Source: Spongiactinospora rosea
GTDB taxonomy: Bacteria > Actinomycetota > Actinomycetes > Streptosporangiales > Streptosporangiaceae
Assembly (NCBI RefSeq): GCF_003315795.1
Contig: NZ_QMEY01000010.1
Span: forward strand, 1-64,000
Direction of reading: 5' to 3'
DNA length: 64,000 nucleotides
Shown: piece after piece, positions 1-8,085 of the stretch
How the letters are laid out: each line of letters opens with the position of its first letter
How positions within the stretch are numbered: the stretch's first letter is position 1
Position numbers and translations under genes: made by a program
Notes under the pieces: model-generated
Told to the model about the DNA's origin: nothing
What the model saw: the letters and a program-made list of their open reading frames with translations, nothing else
The model's database searches: none

Positions 1-2
1 AC

Positions 3-134
3 TCTACCGGCCGGTGGCGCAGACCCTCGGCGGATGGGATCGAGTTGTTCGATCTGCGGGCGGTATCGGTGAGGCGTTACCGCTATCGGGGTTACTCGAT
101 CCGCGGCCCCTGGACTTTGTCCGGCCCCGCCTGA
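3..134 (+). CDS. possible 3' end of a gene cut by the left edge
   Basis: An open frame of 43 codons enters from the left edge and stops at 132-134. Its residues (for example DGIELFDLRAVSV, then an Arg/Tyr-rich stretch) look protein-like, and it lies just upstream of the small same-strand gene that starts near 168. No family is recognised and no start is visible, so this could equally be chance in high-GC DNA. Confidence 0.3.
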   Translation, partial: STGRWRRPSADGIELFDLRAVSVRRYRYRGYSIRGPWTLSGPA

Positions 135-167
135 CGGCAGATGCCGTGGAGAGCCCGGTGCTCAGAG

Positions 168-470
168 ATGGGCACGCCGGGTTCGGCGAGCGGTCTGGGG
201 AAACGGACCGGCGGCAACGCCGGCACCGCGCCCCAGGCCGACTCAACGAGCCCGTGGGAACGCCTTCGCCTGTCCGCGATCGAGGCCACCTATCCCGGCT
301 GGCGCATCCTCGTCCGCGACGGCCTGTGGTGGGCCACGAAGTACACCCCGCCGACTGAGGAGCAGAAGGCGTGCGGGATGTTGCACCAATTCGCCCGCCC
401 CGGGCCGGATGAACTGGTCGCCGCGCTCAACGTGCAGCTCGGCATCCTCGCCCGGATGGGCGCGGCCTAA
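168..470 (+). CDS. small hypothetical actinobacterial protein
   Basis: A 100-residue protein of unknown function. The first 30 residues are Gly/Ser/Thr-rich and probably flexible. The rest forms a compact, conserved-looking domain beginning WERLRLSAIEATYPGW, with a Trp pair (LWWATKY) and a helical end (DELVAALNVQLGIL). Similar small proteins are often found beside helix-turn-helix regulators in Streptosporangiales and Streptomyces; that is recalled, not tested. An in-frame ATG at 141 would add nine residues, and neither start has a good ribosome binding site. There are no membrane segments or catalytic motifs. Confidence 0.55.
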   Translation: MGTPGSASGLGKRTGGNAGTAPQADSTSPWERLRLSAIEATYPGWRILVRDGLWWATKYTPPTEEQKACGMLHQFARPGPDELVAALNVQLGILARMGAA

Positions 471-579
471 AGACCAGAGGCGGCCGGGCCGACGTCCACC
501 CATAGAGGGACACCCGCTCGCCGCCCCCTAAGAAAGGTCTGCGCCGACGAACCCCCGCGCAGGCCCCGCGCCACACAGC

Positions 580-613
580 AGCGCCCCGCCCGGAAGATCC
601 CAGGCGGGGCGCT
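580..613. terminator. GC-rich hairpin terminator
   Basis: A perfect 11-bp inverted repeat (AGCGCCCCGCC at 580-590, complement at 603-613) with a 12-nt loop lies 110 bp after the small gene ending at 470. There is no T-tract, which is usual for actinobacterial terminators. It may serve the upstream gene. Confidence 0.55.
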
Positions 614-682
614 CGCGCGTACGGCTGGGCGTGGGATACGAGCTGTATCTGTTGTTGATCTTGCAGGGGGTGCCGGCAGGTG

Positions 683-793
683 TCAGGCGCACCCGGCCAC
701 CCACTTCTGGTAGCCGCGCGCCGACAGCCGGTCAGTGCGCTTGGGCGCGATGCGCTGGAGTAGGGAGTGCTTGGCCACCTGGGCCGTCTGCAT
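683..793 (-). pseudogene. short coding remnant, 36 codons
   Basis: The minus strand encodes a 36-residue open frame with normal codon bias, ending in the motif LSARGYQKWVAGCA and a TGA stop. It has no clear ribosome binding site and is too short for a recognisable domain, so it is probably the tail of a decayed gene. Apart from this and the hairpin at 580-613, I see nothing in the 333-bp gap 471-803. Confidence 0.3.
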
Positions 794-803
794 CGGTGTT
801 GGG

Positions 804-1778
804 TCAGAGGTGGAGGATGCGTTGGAGCCAGGTTTGTTTGGTGGTGAGGGCCGCTTGGGCGACGTGGGCCGTTGAGGTGCCGGCGAAGCCGTGGTAGCCG
901 CCGGCCCAGACGTGGAGTTCGGCCTGGCCGCCGGTGGACCAGATGCGGGCCGCGAAATCGACGGCCTCGTCGCGGAAGACCTCGGCCGCGCCCACCTCGA
1001 TGTAGGCGGGGGGCAGGCCGGACAGGTCGGCGGCGCGGGCGGGGGCCTCGTGGGGGAGGACGTCGGGGGTGCCGCGCCGGGCGCCCAGGATGGCGGTCCA
1101 GGCGGTGTCGTTGTTGTTGCGGTCCCAGGCGCCGATGCCGTCGTACTGGTGGCTGGAGACGGTGGTGTTCCGGTCGTCGATCATGGGGGCGCCCATGTAG
1201 AGTCCGGCCGCGGCCGGGCCGCCGCGGTCGCGGGCCATGAGGGCGACCGCCGCGGTCAGTCCGCCGCCCGCGCTGAAGCCGGACACCAGCAGTCTCGCCG
1301 GGTCGAAGCCCAGTTCCTCGGCGTGCGCGGCCGTCCAGAGGTACCCGGCGTAGCAGTCCTCGGCCGCCGCGGGCGAGGGGTGTTCGGGGGCGAGCCGGTA
1401 CTCCACGGTCACGCCCACCGTCCCGTGCTCAAGAGCCGCCGAGATCAGGCCCTCGATGCCGAAGAAGCGAGTGCCGAGCAGCATGCCGCCGCCGTGGATC
1501 TCGTAGATGCCCGCAGCGCCGGGCCGGGGGCCGCCCTTGGGACGTACGACGGTGACCGTCACGTCGGGCGCGCCTTCGGGACCGGGTACGTCCACGTCCC
1601 ACCACTCGACCGGGCGGTCGCCGACGATGGCGGCCATCGGCGGGATCAGCGAGGCGAAGATCTCCCGGTTGCGCCGGATGGTGTTCGCGCGCAGCGGCAG
1701 CGCCTCCACCATCGCCAGGAAGGCCGCCAGCCCTTCTTCCAGCTCGGGGTCATAGGGAACCGGGACGTACTTCATCAT
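804..1778 (-). CDS. alpha/beta hydrolase, HSL-type esterase
   Basis: A serine esterase of about 324 residues in the hormone-sensitive-lipase family, expected in the cytoplasm and acting on short acyl esters. The oxyanion-hole motif appears as YEIHGGGML, an HGGG variant. The nucleophile elbow is LVSGFSAGGGL (GFSAG), and the acid and histidine lie in the C-terminal VGAAEVFRDEA and GGYHGFA segments. The ATG at 1778 is chosen because GGAGG sits 6-10 nt upstream; a second ATG follows immediately. It lies 79 bp downstream of a TetR-family gene on the same strand, which suggests local control. Substrate unknown. Confidence 0.85.
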   Translation of the reverse strand: MMKYVPVPYDPELEEGLAAFLAMVEALPLRANTIRRNREIFASLIPPMAAIVGDRPVEWWDVDVPGPEGAPDVTVTVVRPKGGPRPGAAGIYEIHGGGMLLGTRFFGIEGLISAALEHGTVGVTVEYRLAPEHPSPAAAEDCYAGYLWTAAHAEELGFDPARLLVSGFSAGGGLTAAVALMARDRGGPAAAGLYMGAPMIDDRNTTVSSHQYDGIGAWDRNNNDTAWTAILGARRGTPDVLPHEAPARAADLSGLPPAYIEVGAAEVFRDEAVDFAARIWSTGGQAELHVWAGGYHGFAGTSTAHVAQAALTTKQTWLQRILHL

Positions 1779-1857
1779 GGACCTCCCCGCACCGCACGGC
1801 AGTGAAATTCTACGAACGTAGACGCTAGCCGCCGCGGGCCGGTTCGTACAGCCCTCA

Positions 1858-2451
1858 TCACCCGCCCGGATGCACCGGTGCCGCACACCGATCGGCCCGC
1901 AGCAGGTCCAGCAGTACGCCGCAGGCGCGCTCGGCGTCGTGATCCGCGCGACCCGCCGGTTCCCTGGGCGCGCGGGAGAAGTACCACACGAAGGCCAGCA
2001 GCAGCCGGGTGACCACCTCGGCCGGGTAGTTCGCCACGATCGCGCCCTCCGACTGCGCCTGGCGGATCAACGTCAGCAGCGGGATGTGGATCGCCGTGAG
2101 GTCCGCCGAGGCCGCCGGTCCGTCGGTGAGCAGGCGGATGGCCGCCCGCGTGCGGATGTCGCACTGCAGGCCCCTGGCCAGGGCCATCACGCTGCGATGC
2201 AGGGCCACCTCGGCGGAGACCCCGGATCGCCGGTTGCGGGTGTAGGTGTCGGCCCAGCTCGTCAGGAACTGGTCGATCAGTACCCCGGCCAGCCCCTGCT
2301 TTGAGCGGAAGTGCGCGTACAGGGCGCCCTTGGTCATGCCGATCCGGGCCGCCACCGCCTGCATCGTCGCGTCGCCATAGCCGTGCAGGACGAACTCCGC
2401 GGCCGCGCTGTCCAACACCTGTTCGCGTGTGCGTCGAGACCGCTCCTGCAC
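1858..2451 (-). CDS. TetR-family transcriptional regulator
   Basis: A 197-residue one-component repressor. The N-terminal helix-turn-helix runs from about residue 8 to 55 (SAAAEFVLHGYGDATMQAV, then GMTKGALYAHFRSK). The C-terminal ligand domain is about 140 residues. The KGALYAHF recognition helix resembles gamma-butyrolactone receptor homologues (ArpA/ScbR type), where KGALYFHF is usual, but the ligand domain is too divergent to assert that. It starts at a GTG (2451) with AGAGG upstream. The next gene downstream is an esterase, a likely target. A link to the palindrome at 16895 is speculative. Confidence 0.85.
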   Translation of the reverse strand: MQERSRRTREQVLDSAAAEFVLHGYGDATMQAVAARIGMTKGALYAHFRSKQGLAGVLIDQFLTSWADTYTRNRRSGVSAEVALHRSVMALARGLQCDIRTRAAIRLLTDGPAASADLTAIHIPLLTLIRQAQSEGAIVANYPAEVVTRLLLAFVWYFSRAPREPAGRADHDAERACGVLLDLLRADRCAAPVHPGG

Positions 2452-2565
2452 TGGCCGCCTCTCATCATCAGCAGATGGGGTGAATCGGGAAACGGGCCTC
2501 AGGCAGCGGCGGCGGCCCCACGCCGCCGCCGCGCGAGAGCGAGAACGAGAGCGAGCGCGAGGCGG

Positions 2566-3774
2566 CTAGAGCGCGCCCGGCCGCTTCGGCGGGAACGCGT
2601 GCGCGCGGGCGCCCACCACTACGATCAGCACCGGCACCAGCAGCAGGAACACGCTCCACGGAAAGGACGTCGGGCCGAGCCTGTCCAGCAGGATGCCGCC
2701 GACCGCACCCCCGCCCGCCATGAACGAGTTCCAGGTGGTGACCAGGAGGGCCTGCCCCCGGTCGCCGCCCGCGTCGGTCACCGCGGTCTGCAGGAGGGTC
2801 GCGACGCCGCCCCAGCCGAGCCCCCACAGCACCATCGCGGCGTAGACGACCGCGGGAACGTCGGCCAGCAGCGCCAGCGCCGCGGCGGCCACGATGAACA
2901 GGGCCGTACTGCCGATGGTGAGGTGCCGCAGCTTGCGGTCCACCAGCGCGCCGGTGATCCAGATGCTGACCATGGACGCGATGCCGAAGACCAGCAGCAC
3001 GATGTCCCGGTCCGCGCCCATCCGGTACTCGTCGAGGAACGTGGCGATGTACGTGTAGAGGATGTTGTGCGAAAGCACGTACACCGCGACCACGAACAGC
3101 ACCGCCACCACACCGGGCAGCGACAGCGCGCGCAGGATCGGTTCGCGGGCCTCCGGCCGCTGCCCCGGGTAGTTGGGCACCGACAGCGAGATCCACCCGA
3201 GCAGGATCACCGCGATGCCGGTGACCAGTAAGAACGTCAGCCGCCAGCCGAACAGCCCGCCCAGGAAGGTGCCGGCCGGGATGCCCAGAGACAGCGCCAG
3301 CGGAATGCCCGCCATGGTGATCGCGATTGCCCGGCCCTGGAGGTGCGGCGGGGCCAGGCGGCGGGCGTACCCGACCAGTTCCGCCCAGATGACGCCCGCG
3401 GCCACGCCGGCGACCAGCCGGAAGACCATCGTCACCGGGTAGTTGGACGAGATCGCGGTGATGGTGTTGGCCACCGCGAACGTCGCCACGGCCAGCAGCA
3501 CCAGATGCTTGCGCCGCCATGTCGCCGTGGTCACCGCGACCGGGATCGCCGAGACGCCGGTGGCGATGGCGTAGATGGTCAGGGCCTGGCCCATCGCCGA
3601 CTCGCTGACGGCGAGGTCACGGGCCATCTCGGGGAGTACGCCCGCGGGCAGCGCCTCTGTCAGAATGCCCATGAACGCGGCGGTGCACAAGGCCAGCAGC
3701 GGCGACCAGGGAAGCCGGTCCGTGACCGCCACCGTGCCGGGGCCGGACCTTGATTCTGTACGTTCGGTGGTCAT
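2566..3774 (-). CDS. MFS drug/sugar efflux transporter (DHA1, AraJ-like)
   Basis: A 402-residue inner-membrane transporter with about 12 hydrophobic segments. It has the DHA1-family start (PLLALCTAAFMGILTEALPAG) and a motif-A-like loop region. Members export drugs, arabinose or purine-type solutes by proton antiport. The ATG at 3774 is preceded by GAGG 9-13 nt upstream; an upstream TTG would add five residues. It is divergent from a MerR-family gene with only 65 bp between them. That spacing and the operator-like sequence between them suggest MerR-controlled induction of efflux. The substrate cannot be read from sequence. Confidence 0.88.
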   Translation of the reverse strand: MTTERTESRSGPGTVAVTDRLPWSPLLALCTAAFMGILTEALPAGVLPEMARDLAVSESAMGQALTIYAIATGVSAIPVAVTTATWRRKHLVLLAVATFAVANTITAISSNYPVTMVFRLVAGVAAGVIWAELVGYARRLAPPHLQGRAIAITMAGIPLALSLGIPAGTFLGGLFGWRLTFLLVTGIAVILLGWISLSVPNYPGQRPEAREPILRALSLPGVVAVLFVVAVYVLSHNILYTYIATFLDEYRMGADRDIVLLVFGIASMVSIWITGALVDRKLRHLTIGSTALFIVAAAALALLADVPAVVYAAMVLWGLGWGGVATLLQTAVTDAGGDRGQALLVTTWNSFMAGGGAVGGILLDRLGPTSFPWSVFLLLVPVLIVVVGARAHAFPPKRPGAL

Positions 3775-3784
3775 GGTTGGTATC

Positions 3785-3815
3785 CTCAAACCCTCTCATA
3801 GATGTGAATGTCAAC
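3785..3815 (-). promoter_or_regulatory. MerR-type promoter/operator for the MFS gene
   Basis: On the minus strand a perfect TTGACA (3814-3809) is followed by a partly dyadic spacer containing TTCACAT and GAGGGTTT. This resembles the well-known MerR-family operator in which a TTGAC...GAAGGTTTA-type dyad fills an overlong 19-20 bp spacer. A poor -10 lies near 3790. The transcript would begin close to the MFS start codon. The match is to a consensus recalled from memory. Confidence 0.5.
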
Positions 3816-3839
3816 AGCGAGCGCTGTGAGGTGGGTCAC

Positions 3840-4250
3840 ATGCGGATCGGGCAGCTTTCCGAGCGCACCGGCACGTCCCGTCGCCTGCTGCGTTACTACG
3901 AAGAGCAGGGCCTGATCGGCGCGGCGCGCTCCTCGAACGGATACCGCGAGTACGACGAGCGGTGTGTGGACAAGGTCCTTCAGGTGAGAGGTCTGCTCGA
4001 CGCCGGACTCCCGGTCCGGATCATCAAGCAGATCCTCCCGTGCATCGACCAGCCGCGGACCATCCACGTCTCCGACGCCACTCCCGAGACGATCGCCACC
4101 CTGGAGCACGAGCGCGACCGGATGACCCGGCAGATCCGCTGCCTGACCCGCAACCGCGACGCCCTGACCGACTACCTCGACGCCGTGCGCGCCGCCGCCC
4201 CCGACCCGGCCTGCGCCGCCGCCGAGCCCGAGGTCGCCAGGACGGCCTGA
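3840..4250 (+). CDS. MerR-family transcriptional regulator
   Basis: A 136-residue regulator. The winged helix is at residues 1-70 (MRIGQLSERTGTSRRLLRYYEEQGLI, broken here as RIGQLSERTGTS then RRLLRYYEEQGLI), followed by a dimerisation coiled coil at about 80-118. The short C-terminus (PDPACAAAEPE) has one Cys and no metal-binding loop, so sensing of organic ligands is likelier than metals. GTGAGG lies upstream of the ATG. The last 79 bp overlap the convergent FAH-family gene, an unusually long antisense overlap. Probable target: the divergent MFS exporter. Confidence 0.88.
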   Translation: MRIGQLSERTGTSRRLLRYYEEQGLIGAARSSNGYREYDERCVDKVLQVRGLLDAGLPVRIIKQILPCIDQPRTIHVSDATPETIATLEHERDRMTRQIRCLTRNRDALTDYLDAVRAAAPDPACAAAEPEVARTA

Positions 4251-5131
4251 CCCGCCGCGTACTCCACGACGTTGGAAAGCACGACGTCGTGGCTGGTCAC
4301 CTCGATGGTCAGCCGGTCGCCGTCGGCGATGGTGAACCCGTCGTGGTAGCTCGCCTTGTCCGCGCCGAGCAGCAGGTAGTTCACCAGGCCGGGCCTGCGC
4401 ACCGCCGGGTACGAGAACAGGTTGCCCACCATGTCCGGCACCCGGTGGTAGATCGCGTCGGACCCGCAGGCGAAGGGGCCCTCCCACGCCGTGACCCCGG
4501 CGCGCTCGATGACGATCCGGCCGGCCACGGTCCAGGGCGGCGCGTCCAGGAACAGCCACGGCGTCAGCGAGGTGTCGCACAGCTTGGCGTAGGGGGTCCA
4601 GCCCCACGGGTTCTGCAGGTGCAGGCCGATGTCGTTGAGGTCGTTGCCGAAGGTGTAACCGGCGTAGCGCGGGGTGCCGCCGGCGTCGTTGACGTACACC
4701 AGCGCGACCTCCGGCTCCTCCAGCAGCGCGATCGGCGCGGCGGGCACCGTCAGCGGCTCGCCGGGCATCCGCAGCCACGAGCCGAAGCCCTTGATCACCC
4801 AGTTCGGCGCCCGGAACTCCTCCTCCGGGTCCGGGTCGCGGTCGAACTTGGACCTGTGAGTCCCCATGAAGCCGCTGACCAGCGCGTTCCCGCTGCCGGT
4901 GGGCAGCAGCGGGGGCAGATAGCGTACGTCGGGGTCGCCCGCGGTCACCGTCACGGTCGCGGCCCCCTCGGTGACGGCGGCGATCACCGCCGCCGGGCCG
5001 CCCCCGGTGATCACCGCGTCGCGCAGCGTCCCGTCGGCGACCCGGTAGAGGGTCACGGGCTCACCGTCGGACGGCTTGCCGAGGCCCGCGTACCGGTGGC
5101 CCTGGTACTCGCACTCGAAGATGATGGACAT
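4172..5131 (-). CDS. FAH-family (fumarylacetoacetase-fold) protein
   Basis: A 319-residue protein, last gene of the carrier-protein operon and 10 bp after the aminotransferase. The fumarylacetoacetate hydrolase fold is suggested by LLEEPEVALVYVNDAG (the metal-binding E..E region), YTFGNDLNDIGLH and the terminal DGDRLTIEV strand. It resembles the AraD1/2-keto-3-deoxyarabonate dehydratase-like subgroup more than true FAH. Such enzymes hydrolyse C-C bonds in 1,3-diketo acids, or hydrate or decarboxylate 2-oxo acids, using Mg2+. An Ala-rich tail of about 20 residues extends past the fold and overlaps merR. Role in the pathway unknown. Confidence 0.75.
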   Translation of the reverse strand: MSIIFECEYQGHRYAGLGKPSDGEPVTLYRVADGTLRDAVITGGGPAAVIAAVTEGAATVTVTAGDPDVRYLPPLLPTGSGNALVSGFMGTHRSKFDRDPDPEEEFRAPNWVIKGFGSWLRMPGEPLTVPAAPIALLEEPEVALVYVNDAGGTPRYAGYTFGNDLNDIGLHLQNPWGWTPYAKLCDTSLTPWLFLDAPPWTVAGRIVIERAGVTAWEGPFACGSDAIYHRVPDMVGNLFSYPAVRRPGLVNYLLLGADKASYHDGFTIADGDRLTIEVTSHDVVLSNVVEYAAGQAVLATSGSAAAQAGSGAAARTASR

Positions 5132-5141
5132 GGGATGCCTC

Positions 5142-6419
5142 CTAGGTCGTGGAGCCGGTGAGGTCGGTCAGGATCTCGGCGATACGGTCCAGGGACGCCC
5201 TGATCCAGGGCAGCCGCAGCGGGTCGGACGAGGTCAGGGCGGTTTCGCGTTCGGCGGGGGTCTCGCCGTACAGCCGGGCGGTCGCGGCCCTGATCCGCAG
5301 CGAACGGCGGGGTTCGCCGAACGCCGGCCCCGCCAGCACGCCCATGCCGTACCGCTCGGCGAGCAGCGCGGCGAGGTCGTCGCCGCCGCGTACGCCGTGG
5401 TCGCGGGCGAGCCGGTCCCGCAGCGGCCCGAAGTCCGGGTAGAGGTAGCTGGTCGCGCGGACCGGCGCCAGCTCGGCCCCGGCCGCCGTGAAGGACCGCG
5501 CCACCGCGTGGGCCACCGCCTCGTGCAGCGCGCGGCTCGCGGCGACGCGCGCGACCACCCCGGGCGGCTCCGCGAAGGCGTACGCCGCGGCGGCCTGGAC
5601 CGGGGCCGCCGTGGTGGACCAGATCTGGCTGGCCACCGCGACCAGCCGGGTGTGCAGGTCGCGCCCGAGCGGCCCGTCCGGGAGCCGGGCGACCCCCATC
5701 CGCCAGCCGCCCAGCGCCAGGTTCTTGGTGAGCCCGGTGGTGACCACCGTGCGCTCGGGCGCGAACGCCGCCGGGGAGACGGCCGGGTACAGGGGGTCGA
5801 AGACCAGGTCGCAGTAGATCTCGTCGGAGATCACGACCAGGTCCAGGTCCCTGGCCGCCTGCCCCAGGGCCCGTACGGTGCCGGGCGCGGCGATGGTGCC
5901 GGTCGGGTTGTCCGGTACCGTCACCACCACGCACCTCGGGTGCCGCCCGGCCGCCCTGGCGGCGGCGACCGCCTCGCGCAGCGCCGCCGGATCGGGCACC
6001 CCGCCCTCGCCCGGCCGGATGGGCACCGGGATCGCCCGGGCCCCGGCCAGCGTGGCCTGCGCGGTGTAGCTGACCCAGCTCGGCACCGGGACCACCACGT
6101 CGCCCCCGGCGGCCAGCAGCAGCGCGAAGAGCAGCGGCTTGCTCCCCGGCCCGCAGACGACCTGGCCGGGGTCGCAGCCGAGGCCGCGCCGGGCCCAGTA
6201 TCCGGCCGCGGCGGCGCGCAGCTCCGCGCTCCCCGCGACCGGGCCGTACGCGTTGCCGCCCGCCGCCGCGGCGAGCCGGTCCGCAAGCTCGGGCAGGACC
6301 GGCAGGCCGATCTCGCCGCTGGCCAGGGACAGCACCCGCTCGCCCGCGTGGCGGCGGCGGGCCAACGCCTCGTCGGCGGCGAGGGTCGCCGACATCGTCA
6401 CCGGTGTGGGTCCGGGCAT
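5142..6419 (-). CDS. PLP-dependent aminotransferase class I/II
   Basis: A 425-residue fold-type I aminotransferase. The cofactor region shows VVTVPDNPTGT (the N-P-T-G loop), VISDEIYCDLVF (Asp for the pyridine nitrogen, Tyr) and TGLTKNLALGGWRMG carrying the Schiff-base Lys. The C-terminal SLRIRAATARL supplies the substrate-carboxylate Arg. This is an aspartate-aminotransferase-type enzyme, not the class III acetylornithine type (LysJ) used in the primary LysW pathway. The ATG at 6419 has GGAGG 6 nt upstream. Probably transaminates an intermediate before or after release from the carrier. Confidence 0.85.
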   Translation of the reverse strand: MPGPTPVTMSATLAADEALARRRHAGERVLSLASGEIGLPVLPELADRLAAAAGGNAYGPVAGSAELRAAAAGYWARRGLGCDPGQVVCGPGSKPLLFALLLAAGGDVVVPVPSWVSYTAQATLAGARAIPVPIRPGEGGVPDPAALREAVAAARAAGRHPRCVVVTVPDNPTGTIAAPGTVRALGQAARDLDLVVISDEIYCDLVFDPLYPAVSPAAFAPERTVVTTGLTKNLALGGWRMGVARLPDGPLGRDLHTRLVAVASQIWSTTAAPVQAAAAYAFAEPPGVVARVAASRALHEAVAHAVARSFTAAGAELAPVRATSYLYPDFGPLRDRLARDHGVRGGDDLAALLAERYGMGVLAGPAFGEPRRSLRIRAATARLYGETPAERETALTSSDPLRLPWIRASLDRIAEILTDLTGSTT

Positions 6420-6450
6420 GGTGGCCTCCAGCAGTCAGAAAGGATCAGGG

Positions 6451-8085
6451 TCAGCGCACGGCGTGGCGCTTGCGGAGTTCGGCCTTGCGGACCTTGCCGG
6501 TGAGGGTCTTGGGCAGTTCGTCCACCACGACGACCCGTTCCGGTACCGGCAAGTCCGCCGCTCCGGCGTCGCGGACGTGCCGCCGGATCTCGGCGAGGGA
6601 CGGCCCGGCCGCCCCGCGCGCGACGACGACCGCGCAGATCTCCTCGCCGGTGGCGGTGGGCAGCCCGACCAGGGCGGCCTCGGTCACCTTCGGGTGGCGG
6701 GCGATCAGCGCTTCGAGTTCGGTGACCGGGACGTACGACCCGCCGCGCAGGATCGCGTCCTTGGCCCGCCCGAGGACGCGGATGCCGCCGCGCCCGTCGG
6801 ACCGCGCCAGGTCGCCGGTGTCGAACCAGCCGTCCGCGCCGAACTCCGCCGCGAACGCGTCCTCGCGCCTGTGGTACCCGAGCGCGAGCGACGCGCCGCG
6901 CATCCGCAGCCGGCCCACCTCGCCGCCGGGGGTGGCGGGGTCGATCCGGACCTCCATCGGGCCGATCGGCCGCCCGTGGCTGTGCGCCGCCCAGTTCGCC
7001 GGCTGTTCCGGCCTGGTCATGGTCACCGGGCCGCTCTCCGACATCCCCCACAGCGAGTAGGCGCGCGCGCCCAGTACGTCGCGCACCTCGTCGATCAGCC
7101 CCTGGAGCACCGGCGCGGTGCCGATCACCACATGCCGCAGCCGCCCGACGTCGCGGGGCCGCTCCCGCTGCGCGGCGATCACGTCGCCGATGGTGGCGGG
7201 CGGCCCGTACAGCAGGTTCGCCGCGTACCGGTCCACCAGGTCCAGCAGCGCGCCGTTGTCCGTGACGTCCTGGAACACCACGGTGCCGCCCAGCATCACC
7301 CCGCCGAGCACGCCCTGCGCGAAGCCGGAGTAGTGGTAGAGCGGACTCGACAGCACGGCGACCAGCTCGTCACCGACGCCGTACGCGGAAAGGTAGCCGC
7401 GCACCGCCGCGTAGATGGTGTTCTGGCTGTGCAGCACGCCCTTGGACACCCCGGTGGTGCCCGAGGTGAACAGCACCACGAACGGCTCGTCGGGGCCGAG
7501 CGCCAGCGCGGGCAGGTCCTCGCGCCGCCGGTTCTCCCAGTCCACGGCCACGAAGAGGGAGTGGAAGTCGCGGGCCCCCGGCGGGACCTCGCCGCCCGCC
7601 ACGACGACGTGCTCGACGGCGGGCAGCGCGGCGCACAGCTTGGTGGTGATCGCCGCCACCGGGGTGTCCGCCCAGTCGCTCAGCGTGATCACCACCCGGG
7701 CCTGGGTGAGTTCCAGCCGGTGGCGTAACTCGGCCTCCGGGCAGATCGGCGCGATCGGGCAGACGACCGCGCCGACCCGGGCGCAGGCGAAGATCAGCGG
7801 CACGATCTCCCAGCGGCTGGAGAGCTGGACCGCCACGAAGTCGCCCCGCCGTACGCCCAGTTCCAGCAGCGCGCCCGCGAAACGGTCGGTGAGCCGGGCC
7901 AGTTCGGCGTAGTCGAGGGTGTCGGTACGGGCCTCGGCGAGCCGCCGGCCGGCGATGGCGGGCTTGTGCGGACGCTCCCTGGCCTGGCGGAACAGGTCGT
8001 CCAGGAAGGTCTCGTCGCGCCACCAGCCCCGCTCGCGGTACTCCGCGGCCCACGCCGGGCCGTACGTCGCGAGGGCGGTGGTCAT
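6451..8085 (-). CDS. acyl-CoA ligase/AMP-dependent synthetase (ANL superfamily)
   Basis: A 544-residue adenylating enzyme. The phosphate loop is LFTSGTTGVSKG, the adenine-site motif is YSLWGMSESGP, the hinge region is GWFDTGDLARS, and the C-terminal catalytic lysine motif is PKTLTGKVRKAELR. It activates a carboxylic acid as an acyl-AMP and normally passes it to CoA. It resembles cyclohexanecarboxylate/medium-chain ligases. Its ATG overlaps the stop of the upstream dehydrogenase gene by 4 nt, so the two are translationally coupled. It is a natural source of acyl-CoA for the two dehydrogenases at 14167-16557. Confidence 0.88.
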   Translation of the reverse strand: MTTALATYGPAWAAEYRERGWWRDETFLDDLFRQARERPHKPAIAGRRLAEARTDTLDYAELARLTDRFAGALLELGVRRGDFVAVQLSSRWEIVPLIFACARVGAVVCPIAPICPEAELRHRLELTQARVVITLSDWADTPVAAITTKLCAALPAVEHVVVAGGEVPPGARDFHSLFVAVDWENRRREDLPALALGPDEPFVVLFTSGTTGVSKGVLHSQNTIYAAVRGYLSAYGVGDELVAVLSSPLYHYSGFAQGVLGGVMLGGTVVFQDVTDNGALLDLVDRYAANLLYGPPATIGDVIAAQRERPRDVGRLRHVVIGTAPVLQGLIDEVRDVLGARAYSLWGMSESGPVTMTRPEQPANWAAHSHGRPIGPMEVRIDPATPGGEVGRLRMRGASLALGYHRREDAFAAEFGADGWFDTGDLARSDGRGGIRVLGRAKDAILRGGSYVPVTELEALIARHPKVTEAALVGLPTATGEEICAVVVARGAAGPSLAEIRRHVRDAGAADLPVPERVVVVDELPKTLTGKVRKAELRKRHAVR

